This document shows, piece after piece, positions 37,175 to 45,348 of a stretch of 64,000 nt of DNA. This DNA is from an uncultured Clostridia bacterium. GTDB taxonomy: Bacteria; Bacillota; Clostridia; Christensenellales; UBA1242. The notes under the pieces were generated by a model. That model ran no database searches. It was not told the origin of the DNA and worked only from the letters and a program-made list of their open reading frames with translations. Location of the stretch: contig CAKNRR010000004.1 of NCBI GenBank assembly GCA_930990975.1, positions 81,196-145,195 of the forward strand. Direction: 5' to 3'. The position numbers were made by a program, and so were the translations under genes. How positions within the stretch are numbered: the stretch's first letter is position 1; each line of letters begins with the position of its first letter.

Positions 37175-38932
37175 TTATTTTTTAACTATTTTATATTTTT
37201 TATCTTGATAATAAGGAGAAAGTTCTGTCACAATCTTTGTTCCAATCAAAAATCTCCTTTTACAGTATTCTTGCAAGAGGGAGTAGTAAACAGGAATTCT
37301 TATAAAGTAAAAATCATCTGTAACTTGAATATTCTTTGCTGAGCAAAGATTCGACATAAGAGATTCATCAAGTATTCCTATTTTGTTTGGTGTTATACAT
37401 CCAATAAGTGTGTATAACTGATCAAAATTATTAATATTGTCAAAATCAATTCCAATTCCATAGGCATTATTTTTGATATAGCTTAGCAAGTTTTGAGAAT
37501 TTTCCAAAGAGTCAACTGAATTGTTATATGAATTTACGATTTCGCCTTGATGTTCAATAGGAATTAAAAGTATATATGAATAATCGTAACAAAAGTCATT
37601 TACAAGTTTTTTGATTTTCTTTTTTATAAGTCTTATTGTGAAAGAATTGAAATAACTATAATTGTTTGTTACAATTTTCAAGTTATTATAGCCTACTCTT
37701 TTATAATAGTGTTTCAATTTTTCTCCAACTTTTATAGGGAGCATTTCATCTACGGTTATGTCTTTATTGAAATTTGTCTTTTTACTTAAAATTTTTAAAG
37801 GTCCACCAAAAACTTTTTCTGGACTCATTGCACAAGCATAATGAAGAGAGTTTGCGCTTGGCAAAGAATAATAAAATTTTGCAAGTTTTTGTCTTGTCAA
37901 AAATGGATTTTTATAAATGCTTTTTTCAAGATCATTCAAATTTTTCTCGCTTTCACTATCAAATATTTCGCCAAGGCCATTTTCCATTATGGATTTAAGA
38001 TAAATGGGATTGAAAGAATGTGTAACATAACCATGATTAATAACATTATCAAGAAGTTTTTTGCTGATGACCTTTTCGTCCTCAGTTTTTTCAACATATT
38101 TCAATCCGTCAAAAACCAATTCTTTTGAAAGAAAGCTTTTGTCCGTATCAACATCATTCATTATTTTTAATAGAAAGTTATAAGAAATCCTTGAATCACG
38201 AGTGTAAAGATAATATAAAAGTACTCCAGCCATTTTAGTCACAACAATATCATAAGAGAAATCATTTCCCGCACTATCAAATAGTGCATCTTTAAAAATC
38301 TTTGAACTAAAAATTGTGTTGAGTTGTTTTTCTAAAGAATAATTGTGTTGAGTAAGCTCTTCGGAAAATTTTGAGTATGCTTTGTCTAGTTTTTTCTTTT
38401 CTCGGTTACTAAGGTCGGTGAATTGTGCAATATTTTCAATGGTTGGTTTAGTATATTTGTTTTGCAAAAATTTCCTTACATTTTCAAGCAAATATAAATT
38501 GTATTCATTAATTTCTACACCGATATTGTTGTGTAAAAGCTCCAATATTTGCTTACTATTGTTAAAATTAGCATTCCATTTAATAGCTATATTATCTTGC
38601 AAAAATCCCTGTAAGATTTCATCAGAATCATCAATTATAATTGGACATATAATTTTGTCAAGCACCCAAGATGCACCCATTTCATTCATGCAATAAGGAC
38701 TTGAATATAGATTTTTTGAGATAAGTAAAATCATTAGGTCGCACTTTGTGATTGCTTCTTTCGACGATGTTATAAAATTTTGTCCAAGTCTTGCACCATC
38801 TCTCAACTTTGAGGAATAAAAAATGTTTTCTTCCTTTATTCCCATTTTTACAAAAGCATTACAAAGCAGTTCTCCTATTTTTTTATCTTTTGATGAGTGA
38901 GCAATAAAAATTTTTTTCTTATTTTCTTTCAT
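37175..38932 (-). CDS. TIR-domain protein with a large unknown C-terminal region
   Basis: 585 residues. Residues 7-130 are a bacterial TIR domain: KIFIAHSSKDKKIGELL, a BB-loop-like SSKLRDGARLGQN, and YSSPYCMNEMGASWVL with Glu84 at the position of the NADase catalytic Glu. Residues about 150-210 are helical. Residues about 220-585 match no family that I recognise; HSFNPIYLKSIMENGL (His305) with HYACAMSPE (about 364-372) is loosely reminiscent of ADP-ribosyltransferase-like folds, but this is weak. TIR effectors in bacteria often consume NAD in phage defence. It stands alone with AAAGGA before the ATG; no sensor gene is adjacent. Confidence 0.8.
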   Translation of the reverse strand: MKENKKKIFIAHSSKDKKIGELLCNAFVKMGIKEENIFYSSKLRDGARLGQNFITSSKEAITKCDLMILLISKNLYSSPYCMNEMGASWVLDKIICPIIIDDSDEILQGFLQDNIAIKWNANFNNSKQILELLHNNIGVEINEYNLYLLENVRKFLQNKYTKPTIENIAQFTDLSNREKKKLDKAYSKFSEELTQHNYSLEKQLNTIFSSKIFKDALFDSAGNDFSYDIVVTKMAGVLLYYLYTRDSRISYNFLLKIMNDVDTDKSFLSKELVFDGLKYVEKTEDEKVISKKLLDNVINHGYVTHSFNPIYLKSIMENGLGEIFDSESEKNLNDLEKSIYKNPFLTRQKLAKFYYSLPSANSLHYACAMSPEKVFGGPLKILSKKTNFNKDITVDEMLPIKVGEKLKHYYKRVGYNNLKIVTNNYSYFNSFTIRLIKKKIKKLVNDFCYDYSYILLIPIEHQGEIVNSYNNSVDSLENSQNLLSYIKNNAYGIGIDFDNINNFDQLYTLIGCITPNKIGILDESLMSNLCSAKNIQVTDDFYFIRIPVYYSLLQEYCKRRFLIGTKIVTELSPYYQDKKYKIVKK

Positions 38933-39148
38933 GTCAATCCTTTTATTTGATTAAAATATATTATTAAAAAACAGAGGTTTGTTAATGTTTGGAACTTATA
39001 GTTTAAATTGCCTATCGTGAATAATTTAAAGTTAGACACAAAAATAAGCGATTTCATGCACTTAATTGTTGATTTAACTTTCTTTGATGGGTGATGTAGA
39101 AATATAAAGGAAACTTATATTAAAAAACAGGTGATATTATGTTAAGTA

Positions 39149-39685
39149 TTAAAAATCACAGCCAAATTTTTTAAGTATATCTTCCAAGTACTCGTCTTTG
39201 TTGAATTGATAATGAACAGCAGCTCTTTTTTCATTTATGTTTTGATTATAAAACTCATAAAACATATCATAATTTTCATCAACAGTTTTTTGAGGATTTC
39301 CGCGTAGAATCATTCTTCGTTTGATTTCTTCTCTCATGTGATTGCTAGGGAATACAAAACAATATTTAATATTGTTGTTGACAAAAAATTCTATAGATTC
39401 TTCGTGAGGTGCGGCAATCAATATTTTCCCTTCTCTATAAAACTTTTCAGCCTTTTCATAAAATGCCTTCATATATTCTTCTCTTGTTTGTCTTCTTGGG
39501 AAGGTCCTCTCGCCTTTTGTAGATTCAAGTTCTTCTCTGGAGATGTTTTCAGGGATAACATATTTAAGTTTTAATTTTAGTTCATCCATATCTACAAATT
39601 TTTCAGGATATTTGTCGCATAGATAACTTTTACCACAAGTAGGAGTTGCAACAATTGCTTCAAATTCAATACCATTATATTTCAT
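39149..39685 (-). CDS. P-loop kinase-like protein
   Basis: 178 residues. A Walker-A-like loop sits at the N-terminus (ATPTCGKSYL, residues 12-21), followed by FVDMDELKLK, which fits the Asp of small nucleoside, nucleotide or polynucleotide kinases, and REEIKRRMILRG, a lid-like Arg-rich helix. Similar proteins occur in phages and Firmicutes. Substrate unknown. No clear ribosome site is visible. Confidence 0.6.
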   Translation of the reverse strand: MKYNGIEFEAIVATPTCGKSYLCDKYPEKFVDMDELKLKLKYVIPENISREELESTKGERTFPRRQTREEYMKAFYEKAEKFYREGKILIAAPHEESIEFFVNNNIKYCFVFPSNHMREEIKRRMILRGNPQKTVDENYDMFYEFYNQNINEKRAAVHYQFNKDEYLEDILKKFGCDF

Positions 39686-39772
39686 ATTACTTATTATACA
39701 TAGGTTTTCAATCTTGTCAATAATATTTAAATATTAAAAAATAAAGGATAAAATATTTTTGTTTTTCAAAAG

Positions 39773-39802
39773 TTGACATTTAAGATGTATATATACTATA
39801 AT
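39773..39802 (+). promoter_or_regulatory. Promoter of the first paralogous unknown gene
   Basis: TTGACA (39773-39778), 18-bp spacer, TATAAT (39797-39802). Confidence 0.75.
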
Positions 39803-39822
39803 TTTCAAAAGGAGGTTCCAAT

Positions 39823-40608
39823 ATGTTAACAGGCTCAGAAGAGATTGAAAAATATTTATATAAACATAAATCATGGGAAAATTGTGATGAATATGAAGAT
39901 GGTAGTTATGGACCAGATGAATATCATGACCAAAGCTTTTATTATATTGGTAAGCATTCAACGATGAACTGTTGGAAACGCAGAGAGGTTTATCAACATG
40001 AGGAAGAAAATAATGAAACTTTACATCTTGAAATTTATGGGAAACTTCTCTATATTAAAAGCGGTAATTTGAAAGATATATTTGAATTGGCAAGAGCTGA
40101 AGATTACGTTATATCAAGATTAAGAAAACTTGGAAAAGAGGAGGCTCTAAAGTCACCTTTATATGTTTTAAAACAAAAAATAGAGAATAATCTTAAAGAT
40201 ATATCTAAAGGAGAAACTGAAGGACTTAATTTTGATCTTAATAAAGAGTTAGGACAAAAAGCCTTAGAAGATATTAAAGAAATTGATGATAGAGGAATCG
40301 TTGAGGGTAAAATATATAGGGCAATTGAAGATGGACTTATTCCGCCTGAAACAATATTTAGAAAATATCCAAGAGATTTAAAGACTTTTGAGAAACGCCT
40401 CCCTAAAATATCAGATAGTTACAAAAAGTATATTGAATCATTAGAAAAAGAGGCAAGAGTTAAAAGTAGCGAACTTTATATTCTTTCGAAACGAGAAATT
40501 GTTAACAAGTTGAAAGAAAAAATAAAAGATAATAAAGCACTTGCTAAAATTAATAAAAAACTTGAAAAGAAAGAACTTGAAGAATCAATTTACGAAGCAA
40601 AATTTTAA
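39823..40608 (+). CDS. Hypothetical protein, paralog of the 40932-41729 product
   Basis: 261 residues, soluble, highly charged, with AAAGGAGG before the ATG. From residue about 100 it aligns along its length with the next gene: EDY then ALKSPLYVLKQKIENNL, GETEGLNFDLNKELG, GLIPPETIFRKYPRD, FEKRLPKISDSYKKYIESLE, and a Lys/Glu helical tail ending LEESIYE. The first 90 residues differ between the two. No known domain recognised; not exported. Confidence 0.7.
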   Translation: MLTGSEEIEKYLYKHKSWENCDEYEDGSYGPDEYHDQSFYYIGKHSTMNCWKRREVYQHEEENNETLHLEIYGKLLYIKSGNLKDIFELARAEDYVISRLRKLGKEEALKSPLYVLKQKIENNLKDISKGETEGLNFDLNKELGQKALEDIKEIDDRGIVEGKIYRAIEDGLIPPETIFRKYPRDLKTFEKRLPKISDSYKKYIESLEKEARVKSSELYILSKREIVNKLKEKIKDNKALAKINKKLEKKELEESIYEAKF

Positions 40609-40878
40609 TATTATAGACTTTTTGACTATACAAAATATATTTAATACCAATATTTATTGAGGATAGGGTTTCTTCAATATTTTAGCGAAGAGGTCTATTG
40701 AAAGCAAACCGACAAAAGAAAGGTGTTTAGTAAATGATGCTGGATTACTGATTTGCATGATATAGTGGCAGAATATATCTTTTGATAAAATCGCAAGTCT
40801 TTTAATCAAATTTAGTATAAAAATTAAATAAAGGCAGCTAACAATTTAAGTGTAGATGTTTTTTAAAAGAACCCAATA
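40609..40878. other. Intergenic region between the paralogs
   Basis: About 270 bp without a supported gene. No terminator hairpin is evident after the first paralog. Confidence 0.45.
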
Positions 40879-40907
40879 TTGACAAACAGCAAAAATTGTA
40901 TTATAAT
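40879..40907 (+). promoter_or_regulatory. Promoter of the second paralogous unknown gene
   Basis: TTGACA (40879-40884), 17-bp spacer, TATAAT (40902-40907): full consensus. Confidence 0.88.
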
Positions 40908-40931
40908 ATATCCAAATATAAGGAGGATTTT

Positions 40932-41729
40932 ATGGATAAAAATGCAAATAAAAGCAATTATTTAAATGGATTTGTGTTGGAAGAAAGTAATTGGATAACA
41001 TCAGACGGAGATCATTATCCAGATACAACACGCAATACTGAAACTCAATTTTTCACAGGGAAAAATTCTTCTATGTCCTTAAGATATGGGGGAGATTATT
41101 ATGGCTTGAGTTTTGAAGATAAAACAGGCATAACAGTTAAATTTTATGATAAAAAAGGAAAAGCAAAAGAATATTTCTTTAAAATAGGACCAAATCTTGA
41201 AGATTTACATATGCTTGTTATGGCTGAGGATTATCTTGTTAGCAAAATTAATGAGCTTCCTAAAGACAAGGCATTAAAATCTCGTCTTTATGAATTAAAG
41301 AAAAAGGTTGAAAATAATTTGTCAAGAATGAAGAATGGGAAAACAGAAACTTTGGAATTTGATTTATTTGCTGAATTAGGAGATAAAATTTGTGATGAAA
41401 TTTATGGACAAGCTAAACTTGAAGTAGATATATATAAGCTTGTTAAGGAAGATAAAATTCCTCCTGAAACTAAGTTTAGAAAATATTCGAGAGATGCTGA
41501 GAAATTTTATGAAGCTTTGCCTAAATTAGAGGAAAAATATCAAGCTCATAAAAATGCACTTGAAGAAAAAGCTCGCCTTAAAGAGGAGAGAAAAACCTTA
41601 AGACTTGCAAAGAAAGAAGCTCTCTTAAAGCAAAAAGAGTCTATAAAACAACAAAGAGCTGCTCAAAAAACTGCTAAAAAGAAAGAAAAAGAAGACTTAG
41701 ATAAATCAATTTATGGAATAGATTTGTAA
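40932..41729 (+). CDS. Hypothetical protein, paralog of the 39823-40608 product
   Basis: 265 residues from ATG 40932 with AAGGAGG upstream; a longer frame overlaps the promoter. The shared block runs from EDYLVSKINELPKDKALKSR through FDLFAELGD and KIPPETKFRKYSRD to a coiled, Lys-rich C-terminus (RAAQKTAKKKEKEDLDKSIY). The N-terminal 95 residues look like beta-strands (FFTGKNSSMSLRYGGDYYGL). Function unknown. Strong own promoter and terminator. Confidence 0.7.
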   Translation: MDKNANKSNYLNGFVLEESNWITSDGDHYPDTTRNTETQFFTGKNSSMSLRYGGDYYGLSFEDKTGITVKFYDKKGKAKEYFFKIGPNLEDLHMLVMAEDYLVSKINELPKDKALKSRLYELKKKVENNLSRMKNGKTETLEFDLFAELGDKICDEIYGQAKLEVDIYKLVKEDKIPPETKFRKYSRDAEKFYEALPKLEEKYQAHKNALEEKARLKEERKTLRLAKKEALLKQKESIKQQRAAQKTAKKKEKEDLDKSIYGIDL

Positions 41730-41756
41730 TAAAATGATAAACTTAAAAATGAACAA

Positions 41757-41788
41757 AAAACATTATAGAAATATAATGTTTTTTTTGT
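41757..41788 (+). terminator. Terminator after the second paralog
   Basis: AAAACATTATA pairs with TATAATGTTTT across GAAA and ends in a T-run. Confidence 0.85.
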
Positions 41789-41922
41789 TTAAAATATGTA
41801 AGTTTTAAAATGTCTTTAATCTTTGTTTTCCGCTTTAGTATCTTTCGCTTAAAAGCGGTTGCCTAAAACCTATAATTTCCCCCATGATTTAAAAGATGTT
41901 TATATAAATTGTTAATTTTTGT

Positions 41923-41951
41923 TTGACAGGATGTTTAATATTATGTATACT
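41923..41951 (+). promoter_or_regulatory. Peroxiredoxin promoter
   Basis: TTGACA (41923-41928), 17-bp spacer, TATACT (41946-41951). Confidence 0.82.
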
Positions 41952-41960
41952 TAAAACATA

Positions 41961-41979
41961 AATGGAAATGATTTCCATT
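41961..41979. promoter_or_regulatory. Fur-family (PerR-like) operator
   Basis: A perfect 9-1-9 palindrome, AATGGAAATGATTTCCATT. Its core TGGAAAT-G-ATTTCCA has the 7-1-7 layout of Fur/PerR boxes (TGATAAT-n-ATTATCA). It starts about three bases after the predicted transcription start of the peroxiredoxin gene, and a Fur-family gene follows that gene. Confidence 0.72.
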
Positions 41980-41997
41980 AAGAAAAGGAGAATAATT

Positions 41998-42669
41998 ATG
42001 GAAGAATATAGAAGAATGCCATTGATTGGCGATGATGCACCAAGTTTTACTGCAGTGACAACTCAAGGGACAATAAACTTTCCAGAAGATTATAAAGGAA
42101 AGTGGGTTATATTGTTTTCTCATCCTGCAGATTTTACCCCAGTTTGCACAACAGAATTTATGACTTTTGGTTCAATGATGGAAGAGTTTAAAGCTCTTAA
42201 TACAGAACTTATTGGGTTGAGTGTAGATTCTTTATACTCTCACATTGCGTGGCTTAGAAAAATTCAAGAACTTGAATGGAATGGAAAAAAGCATATAGAA
42301 GTTAAGTTTCCATTGATTGAAGATATAAAGATGGAAATTGCAAATAAATATGGAATGATACAACCAGGACAATCTACAACTCAAGCTGTAAGAGCGGTGT
42401 TTATCATAGACCCACAAGCAAAAATCAGAACTATTCTTTACTACCCACTTTCAACAGGGCGCAACTTTGATGAAATAAAGAGAATAATCATAGCTCTTCA
42501 AAAAGCAGATAAAGATGCTGTTGCGACTCCTGCTGATTGGAGACCAGGTGATGATGTGATTATTCCAACTGCTGGTTCATGTGGAGTGGCAAAGGAAAGA
42601 GTTGAAAGCACCGATCCTGACCAATATTGCCTTGATTGGTTTATATGTTTTAAAAGAGAGAAAAAATAG
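41998..42669 (+). CDS. Peroxiredoxin (Prx6-type AhpC/TSA family)
   Basis: 223 residues from ATG 41998 after AAAAGGAG; the longer frame begins inside the operator. The peroxidatic Cys is in HPADFTPVCTTE and the Arg in TTQAVRAVFIID completes the active site. The long C-terminal arm ending DPDQYCLDWFICFKR, with extra Cys residues, resembles archaeal-type Prx. It reduces hydrogen peroxide and organic peroxides. A terminator and then a Fur-family regulator follow. Confidence 0.93.
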   Translation: MEEYRRMPLIGDDAPSFTAVTTQGTINFPEDYKGKWVILFSHPADFTPVCTTEFMTFGSMMEEFKALNTELIGLSVDSLYSHIAWLRKIQELEWNGKKHIEVKFPLIEDIKMEIANKYGMIQPGQSTTQAVRAVFIIDPQAKIRTILYYPLSTGRNFDEIKRIIIALQKADKDAVATPADWRPGDDVIIPTAGSCGVAKERVESTDPDQYCLDWFICFKREKK

Positions 42670-42692
42670 GCATATTGCCTATTTCTTTTTTA
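42663..42692 (+). terminator. Terminator after peroxiredoxin
   Basis: AAATAGGCA pairs with TGCCTATTT around TAT, then a T-rich run. Confidence 0.75.
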
Positions 42693-42743
42693 GTGTTTAT
42701 TGATTTTTTATAATTTTTATTTACAATATAGTAAGAGGCTAAA

Positions 42744-43142
42744 ATGAGAAACACATTGCAAAAAGAATTTGTATTGAATAATTTAAGTGATAGGCATGAC
42801 CATCCATCTGCTTATCAGATTTTTGATGACGCCAAAAAAGCGGATATTAAAATAGGTGTAACTTCAATATATAGAATTTTAAATCAGTTGATAGAAGACG
42901 AAAAGGTTTGCAAACTTATAACAAAAGATAATGTTGCACATTATGATTATATAAGGAATGATCATATTCATCTTATATGCAACAATTGTGGAAAAATTAT
43001 AGATATTCCAAAAAATAAAGTCTTTATAGATGATGTCAATAAAAACTTGCAAGGCTTTAAACTCAATATGCAGGATATAACTTTTTATGGAGAATGTGAG
43101 AATTGCAAAACTATTGTAAGCGACAAATATAAAAATAAATAG
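42744..43142 (+). CDS. perR: Fur-family regulator, PerR-like
   Basis: 132 residues. Winged-helix N-terminus (HPSAYQIFDDAKKADIKIGV, then TSIYRILNQLIEDEKV), metal-site block HIHLICNNCGKI and the second structural-zinc pair CENC. Members sense peroxide (PerR), iron (Fur) or zinc (Zur). The Fur-type operator in front of the adjacent peroxiredoxin favours PerR. The distinction from Fur is inferred from context. Confidence 0.85.
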   Translation: MRNTLQKEFVLNNLSDRHDHPSAYQIFDDAKKADIKIGVTSIYRILNQLIEDEKVCKLITKDNVAHYDYIRNDHIHLICNNCGKIIDIPKNKVFIDDVNKNLQGFKLNMQDITFYGECENCKTIVSDKYKNK

Positions 43143-43300
43143 AATTGCCATATTAAAAAGATTACGATGTTTTGGTGACTGCCTTTATTATAAAAAGTTG
43201 AAAATTTTTAATAAGGAAGAGTAAATTATTGTTTTTTACAGGGTGTTGACAATTTAATGTGCAAAAGGAAGAAAAATTTAAAATATTTAAAAATATATTC

Positions 43301-43332
43301 AAAAAAGCCACAATTTATGTTGTGGCTTTTTT
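43301..43332. terminator. Bidirectional terminator between perR-like gene and pseudogene
   Basis: A 13-bp perfect stem (AAAAAAGCCACAA, loop TTTATG) flanked by A-run and T-run, usable from both convergent genes. Confidence 0.88.
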
Positions 43333-43883
43333 AGTTATATAAAAGTTTTAAGAAATTTTTTATTTTTTGCTTGTTTTGTTTTTTATAAACCAAATAAAAG
43401 GTTACGGATGCGTCTTGGTCTAAAATGAGGATGCTGATTCTGTCAATATCGTTTTTTGTTTCTAATGACACATTTGTTGAAAAACTTGGGATAGATGAAG
43501 CGCTTATTATTTCATGCAAATTATCCATTTCTTGAGGGAAAAACCTTGACTTTGGAAGATTTTTCGCAACTATGTCATCCCAAATGCCTAGATTGTTTGA
43601 TACAAGAAAAGACTGCCCGTCAATTTCGCTAAAATGCACTCCGTCTTTCATTCCCGCAAGAAAATGAGTTTTTGGGTATAGTGATATATAAATTTTCTTT
43701 GAATGCTTTTTGGCAGACATAATTTTCTTTTTCAATGGGGTTTGAAACAAATATAAAGTCATATATATCATTATTTAATTTTTCTAAAAGACTCTCTTGA
43801 CTTTCAATCTTTGTGATTATTTTTTTAGATTTGAAGAGTTTTTTCTTTTGGAATGAACAAATTGGAGATACAAAGTTGCCCAT
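43331..43883 (-). pseudogene. Frameshifted LysR-type effector-binding domain
   Basis: Two overlapping minus-strand frames make one protein when joined. The upstream frame (from 43883) gives LEKLNNDIYDFIFVSNPIEK and FKENLYITIPK; the downstream frame continues THFLAGMKDGVHFSEIDGQS, LGIWDD, SRFFPQEMD and SFSTN to the end at 43331. The switch maps near a run of five T at 43669-43673. The order of elements resembles the substrate-binding domain of LysR-type regulators, but no N-terminal helix-turn-helix is present, so the gene is both truncated and frameshifted. Confidence 0.55.
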
Positions 43884-43973
43884 ATATTTAAAATTTTTTT
43901 ATACTCCATGCTATAATGGAATTGTAAAAAATATAAATGTTTTTTATTTATTTTAAAAAAGCAAGGAGGATAT

Positions 43974-45056
43974 ATGGAATTGGATGTAGTTAAGGTGTAT
44001 GAAAACAATCTCCCACTATACGAAAAAGAGAATTGTTTTATATGCAAAGAAAATGAGCTCTTTTGTTTTAGCAAAAGAGCAAATGAATCGCTTTTGTTTA
44101 TTGATACAAAGTCAAAACAAGAAAGTGATAAATTGATCGAGCAATCTTTTAGTCAATATGTAAAAAATTTGTGTGAAGTAGAAAAGGCAATACAAATCAA
44201 ATCTTCTATGTTGTTTATAAATTGCAATTTTGAGTTTATTAATGAGCTGAAGGATAAATTTAGCTTCATTGATCAAAAAGAATTGTTTAATGATGACATT
44301 AGACCATTTGTTTGCAATTTGAATGACAACATAATAGAAATTTTGAGTAATATTATGGAATCAAGAAATGATTATTCAAATGTTAAGAATAATTTATACA
44401 TTATTGTTGATGGGCTTGAGAGATTGAATATAGATATATCAAAGTTTGTGGCAATTATGACTGTTGCTAAATCAAGAAAAATTAATTTTGTCCTTAATAT
44501 TCAAGATAGTCAATTATTTAGCGAAAAGTATGGGGAAGAAGTTGTTAATATAATTGATGGTTTGTGTTCTGTCCATTTCTATAATAAAATAATGAAGGAA
44601 AGATGTGGAATTGCTATTAAAACAAGAACAAATAGTGAAGTTTTAGATGATTATAATAATTCAAATTCTTTAAAATTAAAGAAAGGAAATCTGTTGTCAT
44701 ATATTAAATCTTTAATCATTTTGGGGAATAATGTGCCTAAAGAATTAAAAGAATGGTTGCGTAAATATGATGGAGGAAAAATCAATTCAACAATTTTCTT
44801 TGGAACTAAAAATAGGGGATATGTTTCTTTGAAAGAAGCGAACAGTAAAAAATATCTTGAGGCTCATAAGTTAAGTAAGTATTATAGATATTTCGCCATG
44901 GATGAAGAAAGCGGTGCATATTATGCTTTTAATCCAGTTAATAATGGTAGTATAAGTCGAGAAATCCTTGTTTGTATGCCTAAAGATAAATACCAAATGG
45001 ATATATTTGATGTAACCTTCAATGAATTTCTTGATATATATTGTAAAAAAGATTAA
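43974..45056 (+). CDS. VirD4/TraG-like fragment joined to a SUKH-like domain
   Basis: 360 residues with AAGGAGG before the ATG. Residues about 140-215 (NNLYIIVDGLERLN, FVAIMTVAKSRKINFVLNIQ, LFSEKYGEEVVNIIDGLCSV) follow the Walker-B to sensor part of VirD4/TraG coupling ATPases, but no Walker A loop is visible, so this part is probably not an active motor. Residues about 240-360 (VPKELKEWLRKYDGGKI, IFFGTKNRGYVSLKEAN, FAMDEESGAYYAFNPVNNG) resemble SMI1/KNR4 (SUKH) domains, which often act as immunity proteins. The assignment is by eye and uncertain. Confidence 0.5.
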   Translation: MELDVVKVYENNLPLYEKENCFICKENELFCFSKRANESLLFIDTKSKQESDKLIEQSFSQYVKNLCEVEKAIQIKSSMLFINCNFEFINELKDKFSFIDQKELFNDDIRPFVCNLNDNIIEILSNIMESRNDYSNVKNNLYIIVDGLERLNIDISKFVAIMTVAKSRKINFVLNIQDSQLFSEKYGEEVVNIIDGLCSVHFYNKIMKERCGIAIKTRTNSEVLDDYNNSNSLKLKKGNLLSYIKSLIILGNNVPKELKEWLRKYDGGKINSTIFFGTKNRGYVSLKEANSKKYLEAHKLSKYYRYFAMDEESGAYYAFNPVNNGSISREILVCMPKDKYQMDIFDVTFNEFLDIYCKKD

Positions 45057-45062
45057 AATAAA

Positions 45063-45143
45063 CTATGTGATGGAAAAATTTTATTAACATAAAATTTTTT
45101 AAATTCTAGCGAATTTGTATGCTTTTGCATACTCATCACATAG
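45063..45143. other. Three-way-junction-like inverted repeats
   Basis: The outer arms CTATGTGATG (45063-45072) and CATCACATAG (45134-45143) enclose two hairpins: AAAAATTTTA/TAAAATTTTT (45074-45099) and GTATGC-TTTT-GCATAC (45117-45132). The first could terminate the preceding gene. The rest of the gap to 45348 is AT-rich with no gene. Confidence 0.55.
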
Positions 45144-45348
45144 TGTGTATGTCCATCAGTCCCACTTTTGCGAGCAAGTTCGGCTTCTGATAATATAAAA
45201 TATTAAAAATATAATTCATTTTATATAAAATAAAAAAATAAATATAATTTAAAGTTATATTTATTTTTTTTGTTATTTTATTTAATTATTTAATTATTTA
45301 ATTCAATTTTTTATTTTTTTTAATAATTATTTTTAATAATTATTTTAT

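Noticed and set aside
43817..44074. Minus-strand frame overlapping the start of the 43974 gene
   Set aside because: It overlaps a gene with a strong AAGGAGG site and looks like an out-of-frame translation. It does not supply the missing DNA-binding domain of the pseudogene.
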